From: Acidobacterium sp049965615
GTDB lineage: Bacteria; Acidobacteriota; Terriglobia; Terriglobales; Acidobacteriaceae
Direction of reading: 5' to 3'
Assembly (NCBI GenBank): GCA_049965615.1
Contig: JBMFWD010000050.1
Location: 1-22,440, forward strand
DNA: 22,440 nucleotides
Position 1 is the first letter of the stretch. Each line of letters opens with the position of its first letter. Shown here piece after piece: positions 1 through 6,732 of this stretch. The position numbers were made by a program, and so were the translations under genes. The notes beneath the pieces are model-generated. The model was given only the letters and a program-made list of their open reading frames with translations, ran no database searches and was not told where the DNA came from.

Positions 1-201
1 AAGACCCGCAACCAGCCGCTCAAACCAAAGCGAGTTCCCTACCGACTCCATGCCAATCAGCGCCGGAGCCGGCAGAGCCCGGTAGAAACGCTCGGCCTCC
101 CCATCCCCATGCATCAACCTCCTTTCGGCTATCTCGCCCGTTGTCGTATCCAGAATCGCAATCTGCTGACACCCCACAAACCCCACCAAAAACCAAAAGC
201 A
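1..201 (-). pseudogene. IS110-type transposase, N-terminal remnant (partial at window edge)
   Basis: An open minus-strand frame enters from the left edge and ends upstream at an in-frame TAA (202-204). It reads QQIAILDTTTGEIAERRL, then GEAERFYRALPAPA and GMESVGNSLWFE, which I recognise as the N-terminal RuvC-like (DEDD) part of IS110-family transposases. In that family a short segment with the first catalytic Asp normally precedes the QQ(I/V)A motif. Here only about ten unrelated residues precede it, and no ATG is available, only GTG or TTG near 184-189. The 5' end of the gene therefore looks lost, and the copy is probably dead. The rest lies outside the window, so overall integrity cannot be judged. 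dlgD begins 16 bases away in the opposite direction. Confidence 0.72.
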
Positions 202-219
202 TTAGGCTAAAAACTAACC

Positions 220-1236
220 ATGCCCAGAATCCCCTTCAACCAGCTCCACCAAACCCTCACCGCCATCCTCGAGCGCCACGGCTTCACCCCTGAACGCGCC
301 AGCCTCAGCGCCCGCCTCTTCGCCGAAACCACGCGCGACGGCGTCTACTCCCACGGCGTCCTCCGCTTCCCGCGCTTCCTCGCCACCATCCGCAACGGCT
401 CCGTCCACATCCACGCCACGCCCATCCGCGTCTCCGCCCTCGGCGCACTCGAGCGCTGGGACGGCCGCCAGGGCCCAGGCAATCTCAACGCCCACGCCTC
501 GATGGATCGCGCCATCACCCTCGCCCGCACCCACGGCATCGGCTGCGTCGCCCTTCGCAACACCAATCACTGGATGCGCGGCGGCACATACGGCTGGCAG
601 GCCGCTGACGCCGGCATGGTAGGCCTATGCTTCACCAACACCATGCCCAACCTCCCCGCATGGGGAGCAGCCGAACCCTCCATCGGAAACAACCCGCTCA
701 TCCTCGCCGTGCCCCGCGCCGCTGGCCACATCGTCCTCGACATGGCCATGTCACAGTTCTCCTACGGCGCGCTCGAGAGCCATCGCCGCCGCAACCAGCA
801 GCTCCCCATCCCCGGCGGCTTTGACGCCAAAGGAAATCTCACCACCGATCCAGCCGCCATCGAAGCCTCCGAGCGCCCACTCCCCATCGGCTACTGGAAA
901 GGCTCCGGCCTCGCCATCCTCCTCGACGCCGTAGCCGCCATCACCGCACTCGGCAACGCCACCCACCAGCTCCCTCGCGATCCGCTCCGCGAAACCGCCC
1001 TCTCGCAAATCTTCATCGCCCTCAATCCAACCGCACTCGCCGAAAACAATCCAGACCAACCCACCTCCGACCACATCGCCAACGCCATCGTCGAATCCAT
1101 CCACGCCGCCCAGCCCTCCGACGAACAAAAGCCGCCCCGTTACCCCGGCGAGCAAACCCTCCGCATCCGCGAAGAAAACCTCCGCCTCGGCATCCCCATC
1201 GACGACGCCCTCTGGCAGCAGATCCTCGCCCTCTAA
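220..1236 (+). CDS. dlgD: 2,3-diketo-L-gulonate reductase (malate/L-lactate dehydrogenase family)
   Basis: This is an NAD(P)H-dependent cytosolic reductase of the Ldh2/MDH2 fold, which acts on 2-oxo acids. The 338-residue product follows E. coli YiaK/DlgD (332 aa) along its whole length. It has the conserved GVYSHGV..FPRF segment (residues 41-53) with the putative catalytic His45, GIGCVALRNTNHWMRGG in the middle, and the C-terminal GYWKGSGLAILLD segment. DlgD reduces 2,3-diketo-L-gulonate to 3-dehydro-L-gulonate in ascorbate/xylulose-type catabolism. No other genes of that pathway flank it, so the exact substrate is inferred from similarity. The ATG at 220 gives the expected N-terminus, but no clear Shine-Dalgarno is visible. 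A transposase remnant abuts upstream, so any promoter must lie in or beyond it. Confidence 0.85.
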   Translation: MPRIPFNQLHQTLTAILERHGFTPERASLSARLFAETTRDGVYSHGVLRFPRFLATIRNGSVHIHATPIRVSALGALERWDGRQGPGNLNAHASMDRAITLARTHGIGCVALRNTNHWMRGGTYGWQAADAGMVGLCFTNTMPNLPAWGAAEPSIGNNPLILAVPRAAGHIVLDMAMSQFSYGALESHRRRNQQLPIPGGFDAKGNLTTDPAAIEASERPLPIGYWKGSGLAILLDAVAAITALGNATHQLPRDPLRETALSQIFIALNPTALAENNPDQPTSDHIANAIVESIHAAQPSDEQKPPRYPGEQTLRIREENLRLGIPIDDALWQQILAL

Positions 1237-1237
1237 A

Positions 1238-1256
1238 GCCAATCCACCCGATTGGC
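1238..1256 (+). terminator. Short hairpin directly after dlgD
   Basis: A perfect 7-bp stem (GCCAATC / GATTGGC) with a 5-base loop starts two bases after the dlgD stop. It has no T-tract, so intrinsic termination is possible but unproven. Confidence 0.35.
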
Positions 1257-1590
1257 GGATTCCAGGTCCAAGTGCAATGGTTTCGATTTTTCAAAATTGT
1301 TGCTCGTAGGGAGAACAGAAACGCCTGAACCGCAAACGCTGTCATTCAGAGCGAAGCGAAGAATCCCCCGAGCGTAGCCGAGGGGAATCTGCAGTTCCAA
1401 TCGCCAGACCCCAGCATAAAATTCCGCCAGACCTAAAAAGCGGGGAGTGTCATTCAGATCGAAGCGAAGAATCCCGAAAATACCTCGACAGAAATTGCTC
1501 CCAAAAGTTCCTCCCGAAACTCCCCGCTCTCCAGCGCGGAAGCGCTGGACCCGCACCAACCCGCCGATTGCGCTTGCACCTTGAATCTGC
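1255..1590. repeat. Composite intergenic repeat with inverted ends (copy A)
   Basis: This gap holds no credible gene. It contains two copies of a TCATTCAGA(G/T)CGAAGCGAAGAATCCC module (1342-1366 and 1450-1474) and the palindrome CCAGCGC-GGAA-GCGCTGG (1531-1548). The right-hand module at about 1562-1589 (CGATTGCGCTTGCACCTTGAA) reappears in inverted orientation at the left end (1255-1281), so the block is bounded by imperfect ~27-bp inverted repeats like a MITE. Bases ~1387-1590 are clearly related to ~18686-18916 and, in part, to ~20717-20846. Confidence 0.7.
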
Positions 1591-1597
1591 CAGACAA

Positions 1598-1628
1598 CCA
1601 TTCAAGCGCGGCTTTCGCGCAGGAATGG
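1598..1628. repeat. Hairpin of the CCCATTC/GAATGGG family, upstream of the Gfo/Idh gene
   Basis: CCATTC-AA-GCGCG pairs with CGCGC-A-GGAATGG across a short loop. It is related to the hairpins at 2705 and 9896. Unlike most members it lies about 50 bases before a start codon rather than just after a stop. Confidence 0.55.
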
Positions 1629-1679
1629 GATCGCAGAACCATACCCACACCCACCTCGCGATCGAAGTATCATGCACCC

Positions 1680-2684
1680 ATGTCCAGAAAAATCCGCTGG
1701 GGCGTACTCAGCACCGCAAACATCGGCCTCAAAAAAGTCCTTCCCGCCATGCAGCTCGGCCAATTCTCCTCCGTCGACGCCATCGCCTCGCGCAGCCTCG
1801 ACGCTGCCCGCGCCGCCGCTGCCTCACTCAACATCCCCAGGGCCTACGGCTCCTACGAAGAACTCCTCGCCGATCCCGACATCGACGCCATCTACAACCC
1901 GCTCCCCAATCAGCTCCACATTCCCTTCACCATCCGCGCCGCCGAAGCCGGCAAGCACGTCCTCTGCGAGAAACCCATCGCCCTCACCGCCAAAGAAGCC
2001 CGCACCCTCATCGAAGTCCGACAGCGCACCGGCGTCAAAATCGGCGAAGCCTTCATGATCCGCAGCGCGCCCCAGTGGCTCCGCCTTCGCACACTCCTCA
2101 CCGAAGGCCGCATCGGCCAGCTCCGCTCCGTCACCGCCTTCTTCAGCTACTTCAACACCAACCCCGATAACATCCGCAACAAAGTCGAAACCGGCGGCGG
2201 CGCACTCCTCGACATCGGCTGCTACTGCATCCAGTCCGCGCGCTACGCCTTCCAGCAGGAACCCACCCGCGTCGTCTCCCTCATCGACCGCGACCCCGCC
2301 ATGCATACCGACCGCCTCACCTCCGCCATCCTCGACTTCCCCGCCGGCCAGGCCATCTTCACCTGCAGCACCCAGCTCGTCCCATACCAGCGCGTCCATT
2401 TCCTCGGCACCAAAGGCCGCATCGAAATCGAAATCCCCTTCAACATGCCTAACGACCGCCCCACGCGTCTCTTTATCGACGACGGCTCAGACGTCACCGG
2501 CGCCAACATCACCACGGAAACCTTCCCCACCGCCGACCAGTACACCCTCCAGGGCGACGACTTCTGCCGAGCCATCCTCGAAAACACAGAAGTCCCCGTC
2601 CCCCTCGAAGACGCCATCGCCAACATGTCGGTCATCGACGCCATCTTCCGCAGCGCCACCACCAACCAATGGCAATCCCTCTAA
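1680..2684 (+). CDS. Gfo/Idh/MocA-family NAD(P)-dependent oxidoreductase
   Basis: The 334-residue product is a typical Gfo/Idh/MocA dehydrogenase. It has an N-terminal Rossmann fold with GVLSTANIG (residues 8-16), the signature EKP of the family at 97-99 (HVLCEKPIALT), and the C-terminal alpha/beta domain with GGGALLDIGCY (172-182), which carries the usual substrate-side D-x-G-x-Y motif. Relatives act on sugars, polyols or dihydrodiols such as xylose or trans-dihydrobenzenediol; the substrate cannot be read from sequence. The start at 1680 was chosen because the preceding in-frame residues back to 1581 are translated from a repeat hairpin and the Rossmann strand begins directly after this Met. 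The gene stands alone, convergent with moaC. Confidence 0.85.
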   Translation: MSRKIRWGVLSTANIGLKKVLPAMQLGQFSSVDAIASRSLDAARAAAASLNIPRAYGSYEELLADPDIDAIYNPLPNQLHIPFTIRAAEAGKHVLCEKPIALTAKEARTLIEVRQRTGVKIGEAFMIRSAPQWLRLRTLLTEGRIGQLRSVTAFFSYFNTNPDNIRNKVETGGGALLDIGCYCIQSARYAFQQEPTRVVSLIDRDPAMHTDRLTSAILDFPAGQAIFTCSTQLVPYQRVHFLGTKGRIEIEIPFNMPNDRPTRLFIDDGSDVTGANITTETFPTADQYTLQGDDFCRAILENTEVPVPLEDAIANMSVIDAIFRSATTNQWQSL

Positions 2685-2704
2685 CCCCGGAACCCTCCGG
2701 GTGC

Positions 2705-2737
2705 CCCATTCACGCGCGTCTTTCGCGCATGAATGGG
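2705..2737. repeat. GTGCCCCA-type hairpin between convergent genes
   Basis: CCCATTC...CGCGCG pairs with CGCGC..GAATGGG. It begins 20 bases after the Gfo/Idh stop and faces the moaC stop, so it could end transcription from both sides. A decayed copy that keeps only the constant ends (GTGCCCC and TGTGGGACCG) follows at 2770-2803. Confidence 0.65.
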
Positions 2738-2852
2738 ACGGGAAGAATGTCGAATCCACAACGAACCCCGTGCCCCGCATTTTCGCGCAACAGTGTGGGA
2801 CCGAATTGGCCGAAGGCCGACCCGCTGGAAGCGAAAATCTGGCGGCTAATAG

Positions 2853-3317
2853 CTACTTCCGAACAAAGTCCCCACTCTTCCCGCCACTCTTCCTTACCAG
2901 CTCCACCCGCTCAATCGTGATCCCCTTGTCCAGCGCCTTGCACATGTCATAAACCGTCAGCGCCGCCACGCTCGCCGCCGTCAGCGCCTCCATCTCCACG
3001 CCCGTCCCCGCCGTCGCCGCAGCAGTAGCCTTGACCTCCACGCCCCCAGCCACAACCTCAGCCGAAACATCCACAAAGCTCAGCGGCAGCGGATGACACA
3101 TCGGTATCAAATCCGCCGTCTTCTTCGCCGCCTGGATCCCCGCAAACCGAGCCACCTCCAGCGGATTCCCCTTAGGATTCCGCGGCAGCGCCTCCAGCAC
3201 CTCGTCCGCCAGTTGCACAAATGCCCGCGCCACCGCCTCGCGCCGCGTCGCCGCCTTGCCGCTCACGTCCACCATCCGCGCCTTGCCCGCATCGTCAAAA
3301 TGCGACAGCTTCCCCAT
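2853..3317 (-). CDS. moaC: Cyclic pyranopterin monophosphate synthase MoaC
   Basis: MoaC works with MoaA in the first step of molybdenum cofactor synthesis, converting the 3',8-cyclo-GTP intermediate to cyclic pyranopterin monophosphate in the cytoplasm. The 154-residue product shows nearly all family blocks: MVDVSGKA near the N-terminus, GIQAAKKTADLIPMCHPLPL, GVEMEALTAASVAALTVYDM with the catalytic-site residues, and the C-terminal KSGGKSGDF. Length matches E. coli MoaC (161 aa). The ATG at 3317 overlaps the moeA stop by one base (TGATG), which suggests translational coupling. The longer reading frame up to 3560 is only moeA in another frame. No other moa or mob genes are in the window. Confidence 0.95.
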   Translation of the reverse strand: MGKLSHFDDAGKARMVDVSGKAATRREAVARAFVQLADEVLEALPRNPKGNPLEVARFAGIQAAKKTADLIPMCHPLPLSFVDVSAEVVAGGVEVKATAAATAGTGVEMEALTAASVAALTVYDMCKALDKGITIERVELVRKSGGKSGDFVRK

Positions 3318-4573
3318 CACGCCCCTCCTATCAGCAGCACGCTCACATCCGCGCCCGCCGGCACGCGGTCCACTCCATCCGGAACCACCGCGTATCCATC
3401 CGCCCGCGCGGCACACGCCACATCGCCAGAACCCTGCGATGCCCGCGGCGTCACCTTCACGCCCTCCATCAAGCCCTCCAGCATCGCCGGAACAAACCGC
3501 GTCAGCCCTTCCTTGCCGCGAGCCTCCGCCGTCAGCCGTCCCCGCGTCCATCGCGGCCATCGCGAATCCGTCTCCCCACCCAGCGCCGCTACCAGGGGCG
3601 AGGCAAATAGCGCAAATGTAACCATCGTGGATACAGGATTTCCCGGCAGCCCAAGGAAGAACTTCTTCTCCGCCCCATGCGGAGCACGCCCAAACACTAC
3701 CGGCTTCCCCGGCTGTATCCGCGCGCCCGTGAACACCGCCTCCGCGCCAATCCGCTCCAGCGCCTGCTCCACAAAATCAAACTTCCCCATGGAGACGCCG
3801 CCCGTTATCACCACCAGGTCGCACGCCAGCGCCGCTCGAATCGCCTGCTCCGTCGCCTCCGGTTCGTCCTTCACCAGCGGTAAACGAACCGCCTCCGCTC
3901 CCATCGCCGTCACCTGCGCCGCCAGTGAGTAACTGTTTGAGTTACGAATTTCCGCCAGCTTCGGCTGCTCCTCCACCTCTACCAGTTCATCGCCCGTCGC
4001 CAATATCGCCACCCGCGTCCGCGCATATACCTCCAACTCCGCATAGCCCGCCGCCGCGGCTGCCGCCACCTGCGCCGGACCCAGCCGCGTACCCACATCC
4101 ACCAGCAGGTCCCCAGCACGCGCCTCCGCGCCCGCCGGAACCACATTCTCCCCGCTCTCCAGCCGCCGACCCGTCATCACCCGAACCGTGTCCCCGCTAT
4201 GCTCCACGTGCTCCACCATCACCACCGCATCCGCCCCCTCGGGCACGGCCGCGCCCGTCATGATCTCCACCGCTTCGCCCTCGCGCAGCACACGGTCGCG
4301 CCAAATCTCTCCCGCGCGCAACTGGCCCGTAACTCGCAGCGGCCCCGGCAGATCCTCCACACGTACCGCAAACCCATCCCGTGTCGAACGCGCAAACGGC
4401 GGCTGGTCCCGGTCCGCGCGCAGCGGCTCCGCCAGCACCCGCCCCAGCGCCGTCGTCAGCGAAATCCGGCTCACCAGCTTCGGCGCTGCCAGCGCCTCAT
4501 CCGTCGCCGCCCGAATCGCAGCCTCCGCATCCCGATATCGCAATACCCGTTCCTTCAATCCGTCCCCCTGCAT
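3317..4573 (-). CDS. moeA: Molybdopterin molybdenumtransferase MoeA
   Basis: MoeA inserts molybdate into adenylylated molybdopterin, the last step of Moco synthesis. The 418-residue product has the MoeA N-terminal region with STRDGFAV (63-70, the family's S-x-x-DG-[FY]-A block), GEAVEIMTGAAVPEGADAVV, the MogA-like domain with ATGDEL and TGGVSMGKFDF (about 257-267), the GLPGNPVS motif (308-315) and a C-terminal domain IV. The frame also opens at a TTG at 4591, but the ATG at 4573 is preferred. It lies only about 30 bases after the T-tract of the upstream gene's terminator, so the promoter must be very close or inside the upstream gene. It is the first gene of a moeA-moaC pair. Confidence 0.93.
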   Translation of the reverse strand: MQGDGLKERVLRYRDAEAAIRAATDEALAAPKLVSRISLTTALGRVLAEPLRADRDQPPFARSTRDGFAVRVEDLPGPLRVTGQLRAGEIWRDRVLREGEAVEIMTGAAVPEGADAVVMVEHVEHSGDTVRVMTGRRLESGENVVPAGAEARAGDLLVDVGTRLGPAQVAAAAAAGYAELEVYARTRVAILATGDELVEVEEQPKLAEIRNSNSYSLAAQVTAMGAEAVRLPLVKDEPEATEQAIRAALACDLVVITGGVSMGKFDFVEQALERIGAEAVFTGARIQPGKPVVFGRAPHGAEKKFFLGLPGNPVSTMVTFALFASPLVAALGGETDSRWPRWTRGRLTAEARGKEGLTRFVPAMLEGLMEGVKVTPRASQGSGDVACAARADGYAVVPDGVDRVPAGADVSVLLIGGA

Positions 4574-4603
4574 CTCTATCCATAGTCTCAACTATCCAGC
4601 ACC

Positions 4604-4633
4604 AAAGAAAAAGAGCGTCGCACGCGGCGACGC
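4604..4633 (-). terminator. Rho-independent terminator of the TPR gene
   Basis: Read on the minus strand, GCGTCGC-CGCGT-GCGACGC is followed at once by TCTTTTTCTTT. The 7-bp GC stem with T-rich tail starts about 24 bases after the TPR gene's stop codon. It is the only classical intrinsic terminator I found in the window. Confidence 0.78.
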
Positions 4634-4656
4634 CCTGTTCCGCTTCATTCACTCGA

Positions 4657-5781
4657 TCAGTGACCCCGATTGCGTACGGAGCTCTGAATCTTTTGTCCCA
4701 GCGACTGCAGCACACCTTTCACATCATTGGCAAACGGGCCGTCCGGCGCAAGCTGCAGATACTTCTGGTACGCTTCCACGCAGCCCGCCGGCGCAATAAT
4801 CTTCTGCGTCTTCGGGTCCACAGTCGCCTTCTGGATCAGTGCCTGACCCTTCAGGTAGTAAGGAATCGGCTCGTTCGGATTCGCGGCAATCGCAGCATCC
4901 GCCGCCTTCACCGTCAAATCGTTCTGCCCGCTGCGGTTCATCACAATTGCCTCATTCTGGTAGTACATGAACGCGTTCTTCGGGTCCGCCTGCGCCGCCG
5001 CAATGTAGGCCGCATCCGACTTCTGAAAGTGCCCCGCATCCGCGTAAGCCTCGCCCAGCGCGTTGCCCGCAATGCCGGAAACTTCCAGATTCGGCTTCTT
5101 ACTCGCCTGGTTCAGAGAAATCGCCTTGGTCAGCGACGTAATCGCATTATTAAACTTCTTCTCGCCCAACTGCGCCTTGCCCAGTTCCACCCACAGCAGG
5201 TACGCATCCGGCATCGCCGACGTATCCTTCGTCATCAGCGCATCGGCAGCTGCATAATTCTTGTCCGCGTTGTCCTTACGCGCCGCCTCGAGATCCTTGT
5301 TCAGGTTCTTGATCACAGCATTCTGCTTCAGAATCTTCGCGTTCTCCTCGCGAACCTTCGCCAGCTGCTTCTGCTGCTCAGGCGAAAGCTTCTTGATGTA
5401 CTCGGGACGCGAAAGATCAAAATTCTGCAGCGTGTCCTGTCCGCCCAGAATCTTCACGCTGTTGAACTGGTCAATCACCTGGCCCTTAGGCGTGTTCGGC
5501 TCGCGCAGCGTAACAATATAGGTGCCCGCCTTAATGCCGGACCCCTTGTAGTTGCCGTTCGCATCCGTATGGAACGTGTACTTCGCCGCGGTATCACCTT
5601 CCGGAATCAGCGAAATAATTCCGTTCGTAATCGCCGCACCCGTCGGATCGTTCACATATCCGTGAATGCTGCCCGTCTGCGTCGGCGCGGCTCCAGACGC
5701 CGCCGTCTGCGCCATACCCGGCACTACCGCCATAACCAGCGCTGCTATCGCAACCGTCAGCCAGAGTTTCTTCCAGTTCAT
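4657..5781 (-). CDS. Secreted carboxypeptidase-regulatory-like / TPR protein
   Basis: The 374-residue product begins with a signal peptide (KK, hydrophobic 7-21, probable cut near MAQ at 23-25). A carboxypeptidase regulatory-like beta domain follows (about 37-95: GSIHGYVNDPTGAAI..G, then DANGNYKGSGIKAGTYIV), then a charged probable coiled coil (about 128-172, EQQKQLAKVREENAKILKQN) and helical TPR-type repeats to the C-terminus (about 175-360). It is probably periplasmic or exported and a protein-interaction scaffold; the partner is unknown. Such proteins are common in Acidobacteriota. A good ribosome binding site (GAGGAG) lies just before the ATG. It follows queC by 65 bases on the same strand and ends at a strong terminator. 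Confidence 0.82.
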   Translation of the reverse strand: MNWKKLWLTVAIAALVMAVVPGMAQTAASGAAPTQTGSIHGYVNDPTGAAITNGIISLIPEGDTAAKYTFHTDANGNYKGSGIKAGTYIVTLREPNTPKGQVIDQFNSVKILGGQDTLQNFDLSRPEYIKKLSPEQQKQLAKVREENAKILKQNAVIKNLNKDLEAARKDNADKNYAAADALMTKDTSAMPDAYLLWVELGKAQLGEKKFNNAITSLTKAISLNQASKKPNLEVSGIAGNALGEAYADAGHFQKSDAAYIAAAQADPKNAFMYYQNEAIVMNRSGQNDLTVKAADAAIAANPNEPIPYYLKGQALIQKATVDPKTQKIIAPAGCVEAYQKYLQLAPDGPFANDVKGVLQSLGQKIQSSVRNRGH

Positions 5782-5828
5782 TGTTCTTATCTCCTCAACC
5801 GTGCCCTTTCAAAAGGCGAACGGCGATT

Positions 5829-5844
5829 AGTTGATGCGTCAACT
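5829..5844. promoter_or_regulatory. Palindrome between queC and the TPR gene
   Basis: AGTTGA-TGCG-TCAACT is a 16-base inverted repeat, 3 bases past the queC stop and about 50 bases before the TPR start. It may be an operator or a small mRNA hairpin. No known box was recognised. Confidence 0.3.
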
Positions 5845-5846
5845 CA

Positions 5847-6545
5847 TTATCTCGTTTCAGCGGGTGCATAACGAATCGGGTCCGCAACACCTGCTTCTGC
5901 AAAAGCACGCAGGCGAAGCACGCAGCTTTCGCATTCGCCGCAAGCCTCCTCCGCACCCGAATAGCACGACCACGTTAAATCCAGCGGAGCGCCAAGTTCA
6001 AGACCAAGCGCCACAATCTCTCGCTTCCGCATCCGGATCAACGGCGTCTCCACCACAATGTCCCCATCGCGGGTACCCGTCTCAATCAAATGCTGAAATG
6101 CCGCGTAATACGCCGGCCGGCAGTCCGGATATCCCGAACTGTCCTGCTCCACCGCCCCAATCACAATCCGCTTCGCACCCAGCACCTCCGCCCAGCTCAC
6201 CGCCGCGGACAGAAAATGCGCGTTGCGAAACGGCACATACGTCACAGGAATCTCTGCTCCTATCGCGGCCTCTTCCTCCGGTGCCTTCGGCACCGCAATC
6301 CCCGCATCCGTCAGCGCAGACCCGCCAATCCGGCGGAACAAATCCACCTTCAAATGCAGAAAATCCTTCATCCCAAGCCGCTCAGCCACCCCGCGAGCCG
6401 CCTGCAGCTCCCGCTCCTCCGTCCGCTGCCCGTATCCAAAATGCAGCGCATAAGCCTCATAATCACGAGCCGCCAGCGCCGCGCACACGCAGGAATCCAT
6501 GCCCCCGGACAAACATACGACCGCTTTCATGCCCTTTTGTGCCAT
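5847..6545 (-). CDS. queC: 7-cyano-7-deazaguanine synthase QueC
   Basis: QueC converts 7-carboxy-7-deazaguanine to preQ0 using ATP and ammonia, on the way to queuosine in tRNA. The 232-residue product carries the PP-loop SGGMDS (13-18), ALHFGYGQR..E (about 33-45), PFRNAHFLS and GAVEQDSSGYPDCR, and the C-terminal zinc site with Cys194, Cys202, Cys205 and Cys208 (SCYSG...CGECESC). Length is normal for the family. ATG 6545 is used; ATG 6530 (MKAVVCLSGG) is an equally possible start, and neither has a strong ribosome binding site. queD and queE are not adjacent. It is divergent from the AAA+ ATPase gene and may be cotranscribed with the TPR gene downstream. Confidence 0.93.
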   Translation of the reverse strand: MAQKGMKAVVCLSGGMDSCVCAALAARDYEAYALHFGYGQRTEERELQAARGVAERLGMKDFLHLKVDLFRRIGGSALTDAGIAVPKAPEEEAAIGAEIPVTYVPFRNAHFLSAAVSWAEVLGAKRIVIGAVEQDSSGYPDCRPAYYAAFQHLIETGTRDGDIVVETPLIRMRKREIVALGLELGAPLDLTWSCYSGAEEACGECESCVLRLRAFAEAGVADPIRYAPAETR

Positions 6546-6666
6546 TCACTTTAGGATAACCCGTCGCCAACCACTTTGTTGCCAGCCCCACCTCCACTCC
6601 AGCCGGCAATCCCCGGCTCCAACACCCCGGGTTAACTGCTCAGTCACTCGCATCTCATTCCTTTCA

Positions 6667-6694
6667 TTGTGCTTTACCTCCAAAGTGGTATGTT
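6667..6694 (+). promoter_or_regulatory. Possible sigma70-type promoter of the AAA+ ATPase gene
   Basis: TTGTGC (6667-6672), a 16-base spacer and TATGTT (6689-6694) lie about 40 bases before the start codon in the 187-base divergent gap. Judged by eye only. Confidence 0.35.
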
Positions 6695-6732
6695 GGACCT
6701 GACCCGTAAGCTTCTCTTCAGGAGGTCCCCCG

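Noticed and set aside
1233..1601. Minus-strand ORFs between dlgD and the Gfo/Idh gene (also 18543-18971)
   Set aside because: They are translations of the dispersed composite repeats, recognisable by the shared SALE(S)G/AALESG peptide. There is no independent coding evidence.
1581..1679. N-terminal extension of the Gfo/Idh/MocA protein
   Set aside because: These codons translate the end of a repeat and a hairpin (the SSAAFAQEWD pattern recurs wherever such hairpins occur), and the Rossmann fold starts after the ATG at 1680.
4381..5871. A 496-codon plus-strand open frame
   Set aside because: It is antisense to moeA and the TPR gene and is extremely rich in Arg, Leu and His, with no domain. 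It is a mirror of C-rich coding on the other strand.
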